From Halisarca cf. caerulea (taxonomy: Eukaryota; Porifera; Demospongiae; Chondrillida; Halisarcidae), in NCBI GenBank assembly GCA_963170055.1, contig CAUJGJ010000444.1:7171618-7235617 (forward strand): a DNA stretch of 64,000 bases. The letters are read 5' to 3'. The notes below the pieces were generated by a model. It saw only the letters and a list, made by a program, of their open reading frames with translations, ran no database searches and was not told where the DNA came from. Positions within the stretch are counted from its first letter, which is position 1, and the number at the start of each line of letters is the position of its first letter. Positions 33,101-44,600 of this stretch are shown here, piece after piece. The translations under genes were made by a program, and so were the position numbers.

Positions 33101-34874
33101 TTAATTATACATGTGAACCAAATTTGTATTCACTTGATTGTAAAACCATTGCACAGGCTCATTATAGTATGTCATGGAAATGAGGGGAAAATGGCTGCTG
33201 CTTCATAGTGGCTATAACATTAGCACATTTGTAGCTCACAACGACATATTTCTTACCTTTAATAATCGCTGCATTTTATTGCTATTTATTAAAATATTGC
33301 TGCGCAATTTAAGCATAGATCTTATGTTTCAGAAAGAAAATAATTTTACAAAAGTTGCACTTTTGCAGCAGATGTGGATGTCGGGATGTGTAGATGGTCA
33401 CTGAGAGCCACAAGATTGGTGTGAGATGAAAGAGTGAAGTTTACTTAAATAAGTTATTTGTGAGTGGAAACTTTATAACTCTTGAATTTCTTGCATTTTG
33501 CAAAGCAAAAATTGTTTTTGTTTTTTGTTTTGCAAAATATGCGAATTTCCACAGAGCGCTATGTGATGATGTAGGCAGAAAAGTGACAAATTCTTGACAT
33601 TCTTAAACTCTTGTCGCCTAAAATCCCCATTCCCTGAGACCAACTATAATATCCCTGTGTGTGTGTGCGAGTACAAATAAAATAATTATTTACACCAGTG
33701 CCTATATGATAATAATGAGAAATTTAAAGATTGATGGTTTGTGATACCCATGCTGTTGACAATAAATTTTATTAATAGTGTAAATCAATTTTTGTAGAAT
33801 ACATATGTGCTTGTACACTCTACACATGTGCAGGTGTGCATAAACTTATAAGAAACAGACTTTATTATTAATTTGTACTGATTGCCAGCAAACATTACTG
33901 AAGTTTTATACCCATGACACATAGTTACATGCTCTGAATATTTCTATCCCAACCACAGAGCCCTGACTCAGCAGTGCTGCTATGATGAAAAAGGATTGCT
34001 GCTGGTTGACCCCAAAGAAGCTCATCTCAGTATTGGTACACCTCTGTACCAGGATACTGCCTCAATGGTGGCCTACTACAGGGATACTGTTTTACCATTC
34101 ATCTACTGCTGCAAAGAGGGTGTCCCCCCAATAAAATGCAGTGACTTTCAGTCTAAGCTGCCTACTAGTAAGGGTAGTGATGGTACAAGATCCGAACCTC
34201 ATGAAGACTGTGCTGTACTATCCAATGATAGCACTGGTGATGGAAAGCGCTCAGTGAGGTCTACGAGACAAAAACGTTTCTTCTTCTTTTTCTTCATATT
34301 TGTGGCTATTGGATTTGGACACCCACATATAGTCACTCTGGATGGATTTGAGTACACATTTAATGGCAAGGGAGAATACACATATGTCAAAACTACTGAT
34401 GAAAGTTTTGTGATCCAGTGTAGACTGGAGCAGGTTGCTGGGAGTAATGGTACTGTATTCACAGCAATTGTAGCCAAAACACGCAGTTCTGAGGCAGTTC
34501 AGCTGTCAGTTATCAATGGTAATGACATTGAGGTGTGTGTGAATGGAGATGTAGTGGACCTTTCTGTAATAAGATGGAAACAGTTTGCTGGAGTTGGAAT
34601 TACAAGAACCGAAAGTGGTTCTGTTGTAGCATCTTTCACTGGTGGTTACTTTGTTGAGGTGGGAGCTGATCATGATATGTTGACACTCTTCAAAATAACC
34701 CTGCCAGATGAAGCCAGAGGACAAACCCAGGGTCTCATAGGGAACTACAACTGTGATCCATCAGATGATCTAATACCCAAGGGTATGTCTGAACCTATTC
34801 CAGCAGATTCATCACTTGAGGATGTTCATTACAATTTTGGATTGACATGTGAGTTTGTTCATGTTGGGAAGTAG

Positions 34875-34949
<75 letters not shown>

Positions 34950-37900
34950 TGTGTGTGTACTATGTGTAATATAGTACCCATTCTATTATCTTTGAATGTG
35001 TATATTTGTCCCCATATGTATATAGGGCTCCTTAATTCCAGCAATGAAAGTTTGTTCTGTTACAAGGATTCGGAGAACTTTCACACTTTCTATGACCCGG
35101 ACTTCATTCCAGTGTTCAACCCAAGTTTCGATGATCCTGAGCTTGAGAAACAAGCCAATGAGATGTGCAAAGGTGTGCCCGCTTGTCTCTTTGATGTGGC
35201 AGCCACAGGCAGATTGGAAATAGGCATGTCTGCTCTTCTGGCAAAAGAAGAGGAAATGACTATTGCTAACCTTTCAACACCCAGTAAGTAATGGAGTCTA
35301 CAACAGTGTGAATTAGCTGTATGTTCTTTATATGCTTATGTACATTCACGAGTTTATAAGCAGGTTGTTCCCTGGTGTGGGGGCAAATTACAGGTGGATC
35401 GAATGAAAAATTGTGCTGACAATTCGTGATGTAGCACAGGTCACTGATATATGCACACTTCCTAATTGATGTCCATTGATTTCAATTGGTAGAGTAAGTG
35501 GCTGGAACTGATCAACTCTAGATGAGACTGTACACACCAACAGTCAACAGTGAATAGTTGTCAGGATACAAATTAGTTATATCCTGTCCAGATGTGCTGC
35601 AGCAGAAAATACAGTGCTGATAACCTTGGGCTTTGCCCTCAGTCAATCAGCACTGTATTTCTGCTACAGCACACCTGGACAGGATACCATTATATAGACT
35701 GGGGAGCCTTTAGCCCATGGCCATTCTTATGCACACCCAGTACACCATCCACGTTGGCTATTATTACTCCCTTAAGTACCCTATTTACTCACTAAAGTAC
35801 CCTATTTACTCACATGAATACCTATTTACTCACACGAGTACTTACTTATTCACACCAGCAGTAATTTATATACAATACACACTAGAGTAACATGTACATA
35901 GCTTTTGTCGCTCGAAATTAACCTTCATCACTCATTTTGCACTAGTTGTGTGTGATCCTCAATGTGTTAACGGAGCCTGTGTCGCTAATGATACCTGCCA
36001 ATGTCCTGAAGACTTCACTGGTTCAATTTGTGAAATTCCAGGTATGTCTCAGTATATTGAATAACACTGCAAAAGAACTAGCTGATTTCCTGTGCTAAGA
36101 GTACATGCACATACTAACATGGACTGCTGTCATCTGTGTTTAGGATAATGCTCTGCTAGTTTAGTTTGTGTTATCCTTTAACCGATTATACGCCATTTTT
36201 ATTACGTCATGGGCATGCCTAATGGCCGAATTAATATTCACTAAATAGATGCGAAAAGCCTACCCACGGTGAAGGAAGCGAGGACGTCTAAATGACAGCA
36301 AAAATAACGGCAGAAGCTTGAAATAAGCAACGATAGTTTTCTCTCCGGTTAAGCAGCAGCACAGAAAACTAAGCAGCAGCTTAGAACTTAGAAGATACTC
36401 TACAAGAACGTGTCACACGAGCGCCAAAGTTGCTTCGAAGACTTTTCGTTCGTTTACGGTCGATTCTCGCCCTTTGTGCAATTGTCGCATATCATTTAGG
36501 CAAGCGTTGTCCAGGCTATCTTCGATGCTAGTTAGAAGGCAATATGGCTTTCCAAAGCGGAATAACAACGAATCTTACAGTTGCCATTTTTTCTTATGCC
36601 CAGTGCCAAAGTTGCTTCGAAGACTTTTCGTTCGTTTACAGTCGATTCTCAGCCTTTCTGCAATTGTCGTATATCATTTAGTCAAGCGTTGTCCAGGCTA
36701 TCTTCGATGCTAGTTAGAAGGCAATATGGCTTTCCTAAGCGGAGTTACAACGACTCTTACGGTTGCCATTTTTTCTTACGCCATATGGCGTATTTGGCCA
36801 TAACCTGCATTACGCCATATGGCGTAATTGGCGTATAATCGGTTAATATAGTCTGTCATATGGTTGATAGTCTGTACTATGCAAGTATTGCGTGATGATA
36901 ATTAATGCAAGATAGGCGCAATGCGCTGCGTGGTGAGAGCAGAGTGGGACCACATGGCGACAGTTTCTTACTTTTAGCTGATTGTGTTACTTTGGTGCTG
37001 AATGATTGATTTGTTAGTTCACAAGCTTTAGTTCTGCTTGAATTGCGTCCACGCTGGATTTGAATCCATTACACGTGCATGTTGTGCAATAAACATTTTT
37101 GTGGACCAAAATGTATATGGATAGAATATGCAGATCATCTCCCATCATATACCAGTGCAAGTCAATATCAATGATTATGCAATTTCATGTAGTAAATACC
37201 CCGTGTGATGTGAACGTGTGCCAGCATGGAGGAAACTGCAGCCAACATGTTTTTACACGTACATGTGAATGTCCACCAGGGTTCACTGGATCTTACTGTG
37301 AAGAAAGTGAGTAACTTTTGCAATAAAATCAATAATTTATGATCAGCTACACACAGTTTATTGCTCATGTAACAATTTGGTGATATCCTTTTCATTTATC
37401 ACAGTTCTGTGTGAACCAGAGTGCAAGTTTGGAGAATGCGACACTACTATTGGAGTGTGCAACTGTTCTTGTGGATATGTTGGGAATGACTGTAGTGAGG
37501 GTAAGTTAATTCTGTTGCGTATAATAGTTAACATCCACATGTATCGAGATATATGCAACATCTGCTCATATAAATCTGGTTACTCCTGCAGAGTGTACTC
37601 CTACTGTGGATCTGTGTCTGGCAGTTGATACTTCCCGAAGTATTAAAAATTTCCAAATTCAGAGACAGAATCAAGCTCTGAGTCGGTTGGCTGATATGCT
37701 GAATGTGGGCTCTCAGAAATGTCAAACTCGTGTCGCTGCTGTTGTCTATGGTAATGGAGCTGAAGTTTCTTTCAGTTTTGATGATCATGCAAGCAGTAGA
37801 AGTCTCGCTAGAGCTCTTGTCAACTTGCAGAGAGAAAGTACTTATAAGCAGGGAGGTACAAGACCCAATCTAGGTTTGAGTGAATGTGTAAGGCTCCTTC

Positions 37901-40720
37901 AAGATGAAGGACGCAGTGGGAAATGCAGACAGCATATCATTGTTTCCTTTATGGAGGGAATGCCTAACCCACGTAATATTGATTTTGCTCCAGTTGTTGG
38001 CAGCATTAAGTCAGCAGGTATCAAAGTTGTGGCAGTGGGAACAACAGCACGTACATCTAGGGAGGATCTCCTTGAAGTAGCTCTTGATGACCCTGACTAT
38101 GTTCTGCAGTCAAGTAACTTCTTCGCATTGATGAACATAGTACCTGACATTGCTGACCGTGTCAAAATCTGCACTGAGTGTGTGAATAACCAATGGTGAG
38201 ATACACGGATATACATGCTTTTTGGAACTACTGCACTGAGTAAAGATACATAGCCGATTATTTGTATTTAGCACGCAGATAGTCCGTGCAAGTTATATAG
38301 GTACATGTGCAAGTAAGAATATACACACATACCGTAAGTCATGAAAAGATTGCGTATGTAATAGATTGCAGTTTGGTGCTCGTCACAACACATTGCACTT
38401 AAAACATTACGAATTTATAGATTCCATAGCAAGAATATACTAGCACTTATACAATTGCGTCATGAAAACATCGCACAAAGGAATTTTCACCTGCAACAGC
38501 AATCTTTTTTTACACGCAATCTTTTCGTGATTTATGGTATTAAGTGGAATGCCATGGTAGTTGAAGTTGTGTTATGTCACTATATAAAAGCCAAAAAGCA
38601 ATCACATTACAGTGCATAAAAAGCTAATGATAAGTTTGTTCAGCACTTAGCCCATTGCAAATTTCACTCGTGTCATGTTTTCCCTACGACATCATTCCTT
38701 ACATCATAATCAAAGCTGTTAGGGGCTAAACAGTAACCGGTAATCTTTATCTCTTAAACGTAGAGGTCGCGTATAAAAAGGGGGGTGGCTACACGTTTAC
38801 GGAGAATACGGAACAAGATGGCCGACTAATGTATTTACTCGCGAAGAAATTGAACATGTTTCTTGGCGTTTATTCTGTACTAAACGATACAGACCTATAC
38901 ACAAACATACAAACAAGCAATACTAACACAACGCAGTAGAAATTATACAAATTCAAAGCTTTAGAAGGCGAATCCAGAAGAGATAAGTCAAGAAAGGAAG
39001 AAGTGCAGTTTTCTAGGCTCCTTTCGATTAACGAAGCCTTTCCGAGCTTGAAAGAACAACATGAAGTGTTACGAACGTTTATTGACAACATTCTAAAAAG
39101 GACATTGCTAGTTCTGAACTTCTTCCACTGTTCTTTGTGGTGCGGGAGCACTTTCGGTTTCTGGGTTCTGCCATCGTAAATATCTCCAGGCACGCTCTGT
39201 TTGCTTGTTAAACTGCCTTAAGTACTTTCATTCTTTAAGCGTAACTGTCACTGTGTGGCCAAGGAGTAACCTTTCACAGGACATCCTTTGCCGATTTTGT
39301 CATTTCTGTGCAATTTTGGTAAATTCAGGTACGGGAGTGTTCTATATCACTTGTGTGCTTAGTTAAAGTGTAAAACGTATTGAATGGTTTAGTTTTAGGT
39401 GTGTTAAAACCACGAAGAATCTCCTTTGAGGAGAACTTCTCTTTGGTCGTTTGAATTGCACACTCAATTAACTTTTAGGAGTGGTACCACCCCCCCTTTT
39501 ATACTCAGTCGAATCTTGGCGATTCGCTCGCGAGTTTGCCATTCCGTGCACGTTCGATATGCGTTTATATAAGCGACCTCTACGTTTAAAGTCAATTCTC
39601 TATCATTGATCTGTTACTGTTTGCTTTCTAAGGGCTGTCATACTGTTTTCATTTATAATTCTGATGTATTATAATTGAAAATTTATATAATAGCAACAGA
39701 GAAGTATGAATTTATACAGGAACTTGTAAGCAATTGTTTTCAAAACAGTTGTTCACTAACAATTAACATTGTGTTCAATGAATGTTCAGCTGTGCACTTA
39801 CACTTCAATGCTTTGCAAGTGATTTGAGTGCTTGGGGCGGCAGCCCCTACACGCTTTAACTTGAATTACTTGTTTATAAACTGTACTGTACACATGGATG
39901 TGAACAAATGTACATGTTTTAAATATTAAATTTAAAACACAAGAAAAAATCAGTTCATGCTTCAATATAACCACAACCGCACTTCTAGAGCCAGACACTT
40001 CTATTTCAACCGAGTTGTGAAGCTATGGAACTCCATTCAACCAATCAACATCAATCAACCATTCTATACTATCAAACTCCACCTAATCAACATCTTTCAA
40101 GCCAACTTTAATGAACATTTTGACCCACACAATGTATGTACTTATCACTATTTATGCCCTTGTCCCCAATGCCATCACATCTTACCTTAATTGTCATAAT
40201 ATATATGTCACTGTACCAGTTGCAGTTACCATATTTTTTGGCTGCCTCACAGGATGAGTGTAGACCATCAGCCCCAAACATTTTGCTAGTCCTACTTATT
40301 CTGCACATCTTTTCTGGCTGTAAAGCAATTTAATATAATAATAATAATAATAATAAATATACTCTTCTTTTTTATTCTTTCCTTATTAGAATGGAATCTG
40401 ACTCTAATCAGTGATATCCAATGTCATCACTATGAATCTCTAGAATAGTAGTAGTAGTAGTATGTACTGACTCATATAGTCTAACTCATAACGTAGTTGT
40501 CATATTATATACCAATTTCTGATTGTATTCAACTTGTAGTCAACCAGACCTTGAAAGTGCTGTGATCGAAAGCATGTGTCCATATTACACACATAAGGAA
40601 TACAAACTCATTAATGCAGCAGCATATACATACAATAGGCAAGGTGACTACATGGAAGTGAAGGCGAACCACATCAATAACCTAATGAAAGGGTATATAA
40701 CCATACATGAAGTCCCTTGA
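30191..40720 (+). CDS. Copy B: secreted AMOP-VWD-EGF(3)-VWA protein
   Basis: Ten exons: 30191-30272, 30792-31085, 32465-33089, 33959-34848, 35026-35283, 35946-36041, 37193-37306, 37405-37500, 37592-38195, 40540-40720 (1079 aa). Same domain order as copy A: signal peptide, E-set, linker, AMOP (about 265-390), VWD (about 450-630), Cys module, three EGF, VWA (about 820-1019), and a full-length C-terminal tail (QPDLESAVIESMCPYYTHKE ... HEVP). Exons 4 and 5 of A are fused here: the intron is gone with two codons. VWD has GHPH instead of GDPH, preceded by RQKR and a Phe-rich stretch; the third MIDAS position is Glu. Exons 4-8 are almost identical to copy A, the VWA exon is not. Likely an extracellular adhesion-type protein; ligand unknown. 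Confidence 0.9.
31460..31790. repeat. Foldback element in intron 2 of copy B
   Basis: The terminal about 125 bp (31660-31790) is a long hairpin: TTGTATCCTGCCTTGGTGTG, CTACAGCAGC and AAAGTGC pair with their mirror on the other side of a TCGGGCTACGCCC loop (arms about 55 bp). The preceding segment (GATGTAGCCCAGGTCAAGG and neighbours) is shared with the element at 35365-35690. Copy A lacks it. Confidence 0.8.
31800..32140. repeat. Hairpin MITE, subfamily a, full copy in intron 2 of copy B
   Basis: Hairpin core (CAAGTAATTCAAGTTAAAAA ... TTGAATCACTTGC), ACAGCTGAACATTCATTGAA, TTGTTTTGAAAACAATTGCC, (TA)n, GGACGAGCGTTACACACTGG and a terminal GGCTGCGGCAGCC, same order as the copy at 55293-55660. Confidence 0.75.
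34875..34960. repeat. (TG)n microsatellite in intron 5 of copy B
   Basis: About 30 TG units with a GCGCGC interruption. It lies right behind the exon 5 donor; length differs strongly from copy A. Confidence 0.9.
35365..35690. repeat. Foldback element in intron 6 of copy B
   Basis: Relative of 31460-31790. The hairpin at about 35583-35690 pairs TATCCTGTCCAGATGTGCTG and AGCAGAAAATACAGTGCTGA with their mirror across a CTTGGGCTTTGCCC loop. Copy A lacks it at the matching place (about 20375). Confidence 0.8.
36182..36842. mobile_element. TTAA-flanked element in intron 7 of copy B, 661 bp
   Basis: Inverted ends CCGATTATACGCCA / mirrored GGCGTATAATCGG, flanked by TTAA at 36178-36181 and 36843-36846. 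Copy A has a single TTAA at 20789-20792 and no insert. The interior holds two tandem copies of an about 180-bp unit (36424-36600 and 36605-36780) and palindromes ACGCCATATGGCGT near the right end. TTAA targets are used by piggyBac and Kolobok; the superfamily is open. Confidence 0.92.
38758..39585. mobile_element. TTAA-flanked element in intron 10 of copy B, 828 bp
   Basis: Inverted ends ACGTAGAGGTCGC / GCGACCTCTACGT, flanked by TTAA at 38754-38757 and 39586-39589. Subterminal GGGGGGTGG and CCACCCCCCC also mirror each other. Absent from the 356-bp intron at the same position in copy A. No transposase frame. Confidence 0.88.
39655..39890 (-). repeat. Hairpin MITE, subfamily a, in intron 10 of copy B
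   Basis: ATTTATATAATAGCAACAGA, TTGTTTTCAAAACAGTTG, TTCAGCTGTGCACTTACACT and the terminal hairpin ending AATTACTTG. The right part is shared with copy A (about 25120-25190), so the insertion predates the duplication and A has since lost the left part. Confidence 0.7.
39955..40358 (+). pseudogene. 5'-truncated LINE, ORF2 C terminus, in intron 10 of copy B
   Basis: A frame to 40190 encodes NRTSRARHFYFNRVVKLWNS, IKLHLINIFQANFNEHFDPH and CTYHYLCPCPQCHHI, the typical C-terminal end of invertebrate LINE reverse transcriptases (FNRVV.LWNSLP ... DPC.WH..CPC..C). The 3' end is (ATA)n at about 40332-40357. Copy A runs through this point without it. Only the tail inserted. Confidence 0.85.
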
Positions 40721-41159
40721 AACAGGGATAAAGGACCATACAAATGCGGTCCTAAAGCCAGGAACACAGGTAACAGTTTCAGGCTTCATATTGTACAGTA
40801 CCTCCTACACCTACAACAAAAGCAATCCTTGGAATGAAAGAGGACCTACATGTGGTGTGGGAATACTTTATAAGTGCCTTATTTCATCCAACATGAATTG
40901 TGTACTGGTGTGCACAGGTAACATAAACTGTGTCATAACAAGAGTGATTATCAGCTCTCATTATGAAATTACTTCATTCTACTTATATTTTGAGGATAAC
41001 TTCATAACTATATCCTATTTGGTGGAGGAAATCTACATTGTTCTGATTGTTAAAGTCCTTAAATCTCCATAACCACAGAGCTAGACTACCTAACAGCTGT
41101 AAATGGACAGCATTGACTGATATTAATACATACGTACCTTGCAATAATAGCTGTCCAGA

Positions 41160-41696
41160 CTCCTATGCATTACCACTTTAAACATGATATTATATCTATC
41201 ATTGCTGTACTACTATACTCTTAGTGGATTGATGCTACAGTCTGAACATCTGGTGTCTGTATATCTAATGTCAGTTTTCAAAGCAGAAGAGTATGAAATC
41301 TGAGTCTGTTCTGGCAAATGTGATTCATTGGTGCATACTTCCTTGTTACAAATCCAAGGACAAAGTGAGTGTGGCTGAAACAAGTGTGAGGTGCACGATA
41401 ATTTTATGGTTTTGGCTGCATTGATGTTACAGTCTATACATATCTGGTGTCATCTTTCAAAGCAGAAGTGAATGAAATCTGAGTCTGTTCTGGTAAATGT
41501 GATCCATTGGTGAACATTTCCTTGCCGACATAAGTTACAAAATACAAGGACATAGGGAGTGTGGCTGAAACCTTCTTAAAGCTAAACTCACATACACAAG
41601 TGAAGTGCATGATAACTTCATGGCCTAGGCTATAAAAGCACACAACTGTGGTGCACTGATCAGCAGGAGTCGGTGTACCAGAAGAACTGATCAACA
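41160..41696 (+). promoter_or_regulatory. Upstream region and TATA promoter of copy C, internally duplicated
   Basis: TATAAAA at 41631-41637, 60 bp before the ATG. The proximal block seen once in A and B occurs twice in tandem here: about 41235-41400 and about 41425-41600, each with ATCTGGTGTC, AAAGCAGAAG, GAATCTGAGTCTGTTCTGG and GAGTGTGGCTGAAAC. Copy C may thus carry doubled upstream control sequence. Confidence 0.7.
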
Positions 41697-44600
41697 ATGG
41701 TTTACTCCAATGGAAGAGGAATTGTTCATTTCATAGCAGCCTCTATCATGTTGGCACTGCTTACCAGTACCGCAGAAGGTAAGGTATCTATTCTCAGTAT
41801 GTGATTAGTGAACACATTCCAAGGCTTAACACATTGACAACTTTGTGAACATTTGAAATGGTTGTACATTTGATGTACCTGATTACAGCATGTTTGATAA
41901 TAGGACAGTATCTGTATTTGTACACTGCACACTGTACTGGAGTTGTTTGATAATAGGACATTAATCTAATGAAAAATGAGCAAATACTTTGCTATAGTAA
42001 TATGTGCAAAATTTGTCCTAGTCCTGTTTCACCATTCAGCACACTGAGGATTTCATATTTGGTTAGTGTCAGGAAAACCTGCCCATTATACAACTGCTTT
42101 AGCATTGGTATGAGATGTTCAAAACAATAAAACAATAATCTTTGTGAAGTTTACGTCTGCCTACTAGCACAGTCCTTGTTTGATGCTTGAAAGCTAATAG
42201 AAGTTAAAAACAGATATAAAAGACCCAAATCTGCACACTTCCCAATTAGTGCAGATCTGTGTGCATGCCCCTGTGTGAAAGGAGCACTGATGCTATTGTA
42301 GATATATCCTCCTTATAGCATCCTGTTTGACACCCTCAACACTTCTTGTATCACCAAAGCATGGAAACATGCTGGGAGGTACTCCTGTCACTGTCACCAT
42401 TGCAAGTGAGGATATGGAGAAAATCACGGGACCTCCTGAATGTGTGTTTGATGGTGATAAGGTCACACCTGCTGTGGAGAGTGCAGCATTTGTTCCCAGA
42501 GGAAGAAGCTACCTTTGTGCAACACCATCCTTTGACAGTGCTGGGAAGGTGTCATTTGAATTCAGGGCACCAGTCGAGAACAACCAGACACTGAGTCTTT
42601 CGGGATGTTTTTTCACTATCTGTAAGTAATGTATGTTAGTACCTACCAATATGTAATATCTAAGTACTTTTCTGATGTTTCTTCTTTCTGTATTAAGACA
42701 AATAATTTCAAAACAATCCAACCTGCAAATCCTAGAACGATGAAGGTGTATATGTGCAATTTTCATGCCTTTTCCTTCTCAGTGCCACCATACTCTGGCC
42801 CAGACCTGGATGTGTTGGATGTTGATACATTGAAGATTGACAGTGACATCAGATTGAGTTGGAAGAATGAATACTCTGTTGGTGTTCCTTTTGGCTGTGC
42901 AGACATTTGTGTTGACATAAACCTTCACATATTGGTCGTGGATGGTGGAGATAAATATTGGAATACTCACAATATCCGTAATGGCACTGCTCAGTCTCCA
43001 GAAACCATCTCTTATGAGAATGACATTAAAGTACTGTTGGAGGGTTTCCAAGTATATGCTGCTGTGTTTGAAGCCAGGATTACGATAAAGGCACTGCTAA
43101 CTTCTGAAACCTTCACCTTCAGTAGGTGGTCAGGTGTGTACATCATACCTTCTGAGGAGATCTCTTCATTGGTTGATCGCTTAGCACTTGATTCACAGTG
43201 TACGATGCCTGATCCTGGTGACACTACTGGATTGCCTGATTGCCCCTTGACAGATTTCAGAGCTCGACGTTTCAATACTGGTTTTGATGAAGAAATTGCA
43301 GAGTCTACTAAAAATGCACAATACAGGGAACATTACTACAGCTACCTGCATCCAATGAGTAATAGTTGCTTTGTCCAACATCAGGATAAGTCAGCTGAGC
43401 CAAGGTAAGAAGCATGCATTTCCCCAGCATGGATTCACTATGGTATGTGTCATGAAAACTTGATGCTACCCAAAAATGGCCAGATAACAGTTTTACGGTC
43501 AAAGACAAAAGGATAACCAATAAGCGTTAAATGTTGAACACTAAACATCCAATTTTGTTTTTTCTTTCTATGAGATCTGCCCAAAATATGTGAGCGTACG
43601 TTGCCTTAGGTGTTACGTATCTGTTCAAAGATTGACATAGTTCAAAGTGGTTTTGTCAGTGTGCTATATATAAGCAGCGAATTGTGTAGCTCTACTTTGA
43701 GAGGTGGATTTCCTACAGGAATGTGGCCCATGTCCTTGCAGTGGAAGGATTTCAGATAACCCATACAGACTGTGTAAGACACATGGGTTGACTTCTTGTC
43801 TATCAGGAAGTGGTAGACCATTTTGGATACCTTAGCATCACTTTTCATAATGCATAATGTATTATGCCAGTACTTTTACACAGTGGTAGAACGAGGTGCA
43901 ACACATGTATGACATGTATATAGCAGAAACTTTATGTTTTGGGACATGCTATCATGACACAGTTCAATATAAATGATAGCATAGCATGCTGTGAGTATAT
44001 CTACCCCTGCCATACAGAGTCCTGCTGACTCAGCAGTGCTGTTATGATGAGAATGGATTACTGCTGGTTGACCCCAAAGAAGCTCATCTCAGTATTGGTA
44101 CACCTCTCTACCAGGATACTGCCTCAATGGTGGCCTACTACAGGGATACTGTTATACCATTCATCCACTGCTGCAAAGAGGGTGTCACAACAGACCAATC
44201 CCCATCACAGTGCAGAGACTATCAGTCTAAGCTACCTGTGAATACGGGCAGTGATGGGCTAAGATCTGAGCCTCATCCACAATGTGCTGCACAAGTGGCG
44301 GAAAATAGTGATGCAAAACGCTCAGTCAGATCCATTGAAACACGTGATTTCGGATCTAGTGGCATAGATATTGGTTGTGGATGCCCTACCATTACCACTT
44401 ATACAGTTACAGTTACCATCACAATAAGTAAGTCAATTATTAGCTATTCAACACTGTTTGTTGTCTGGTACATCAACTACATCCAATGTTCATTTACTAA
44501 TTCATCCAACTGCATCACCTTTACCATTTCACAGTGCTTTCAAAATCATTTCCACATTATATCTCTAAATATAGCACATGATATCTCTCAATGCAGGTCC

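Noticed and set aside
34881..35291. 136-codon frame beginning with a Cys/Val repeat in copy B
   Set aside because: The start lies in an intronic (TG)n tract; only the part from 35026 is a real exon.
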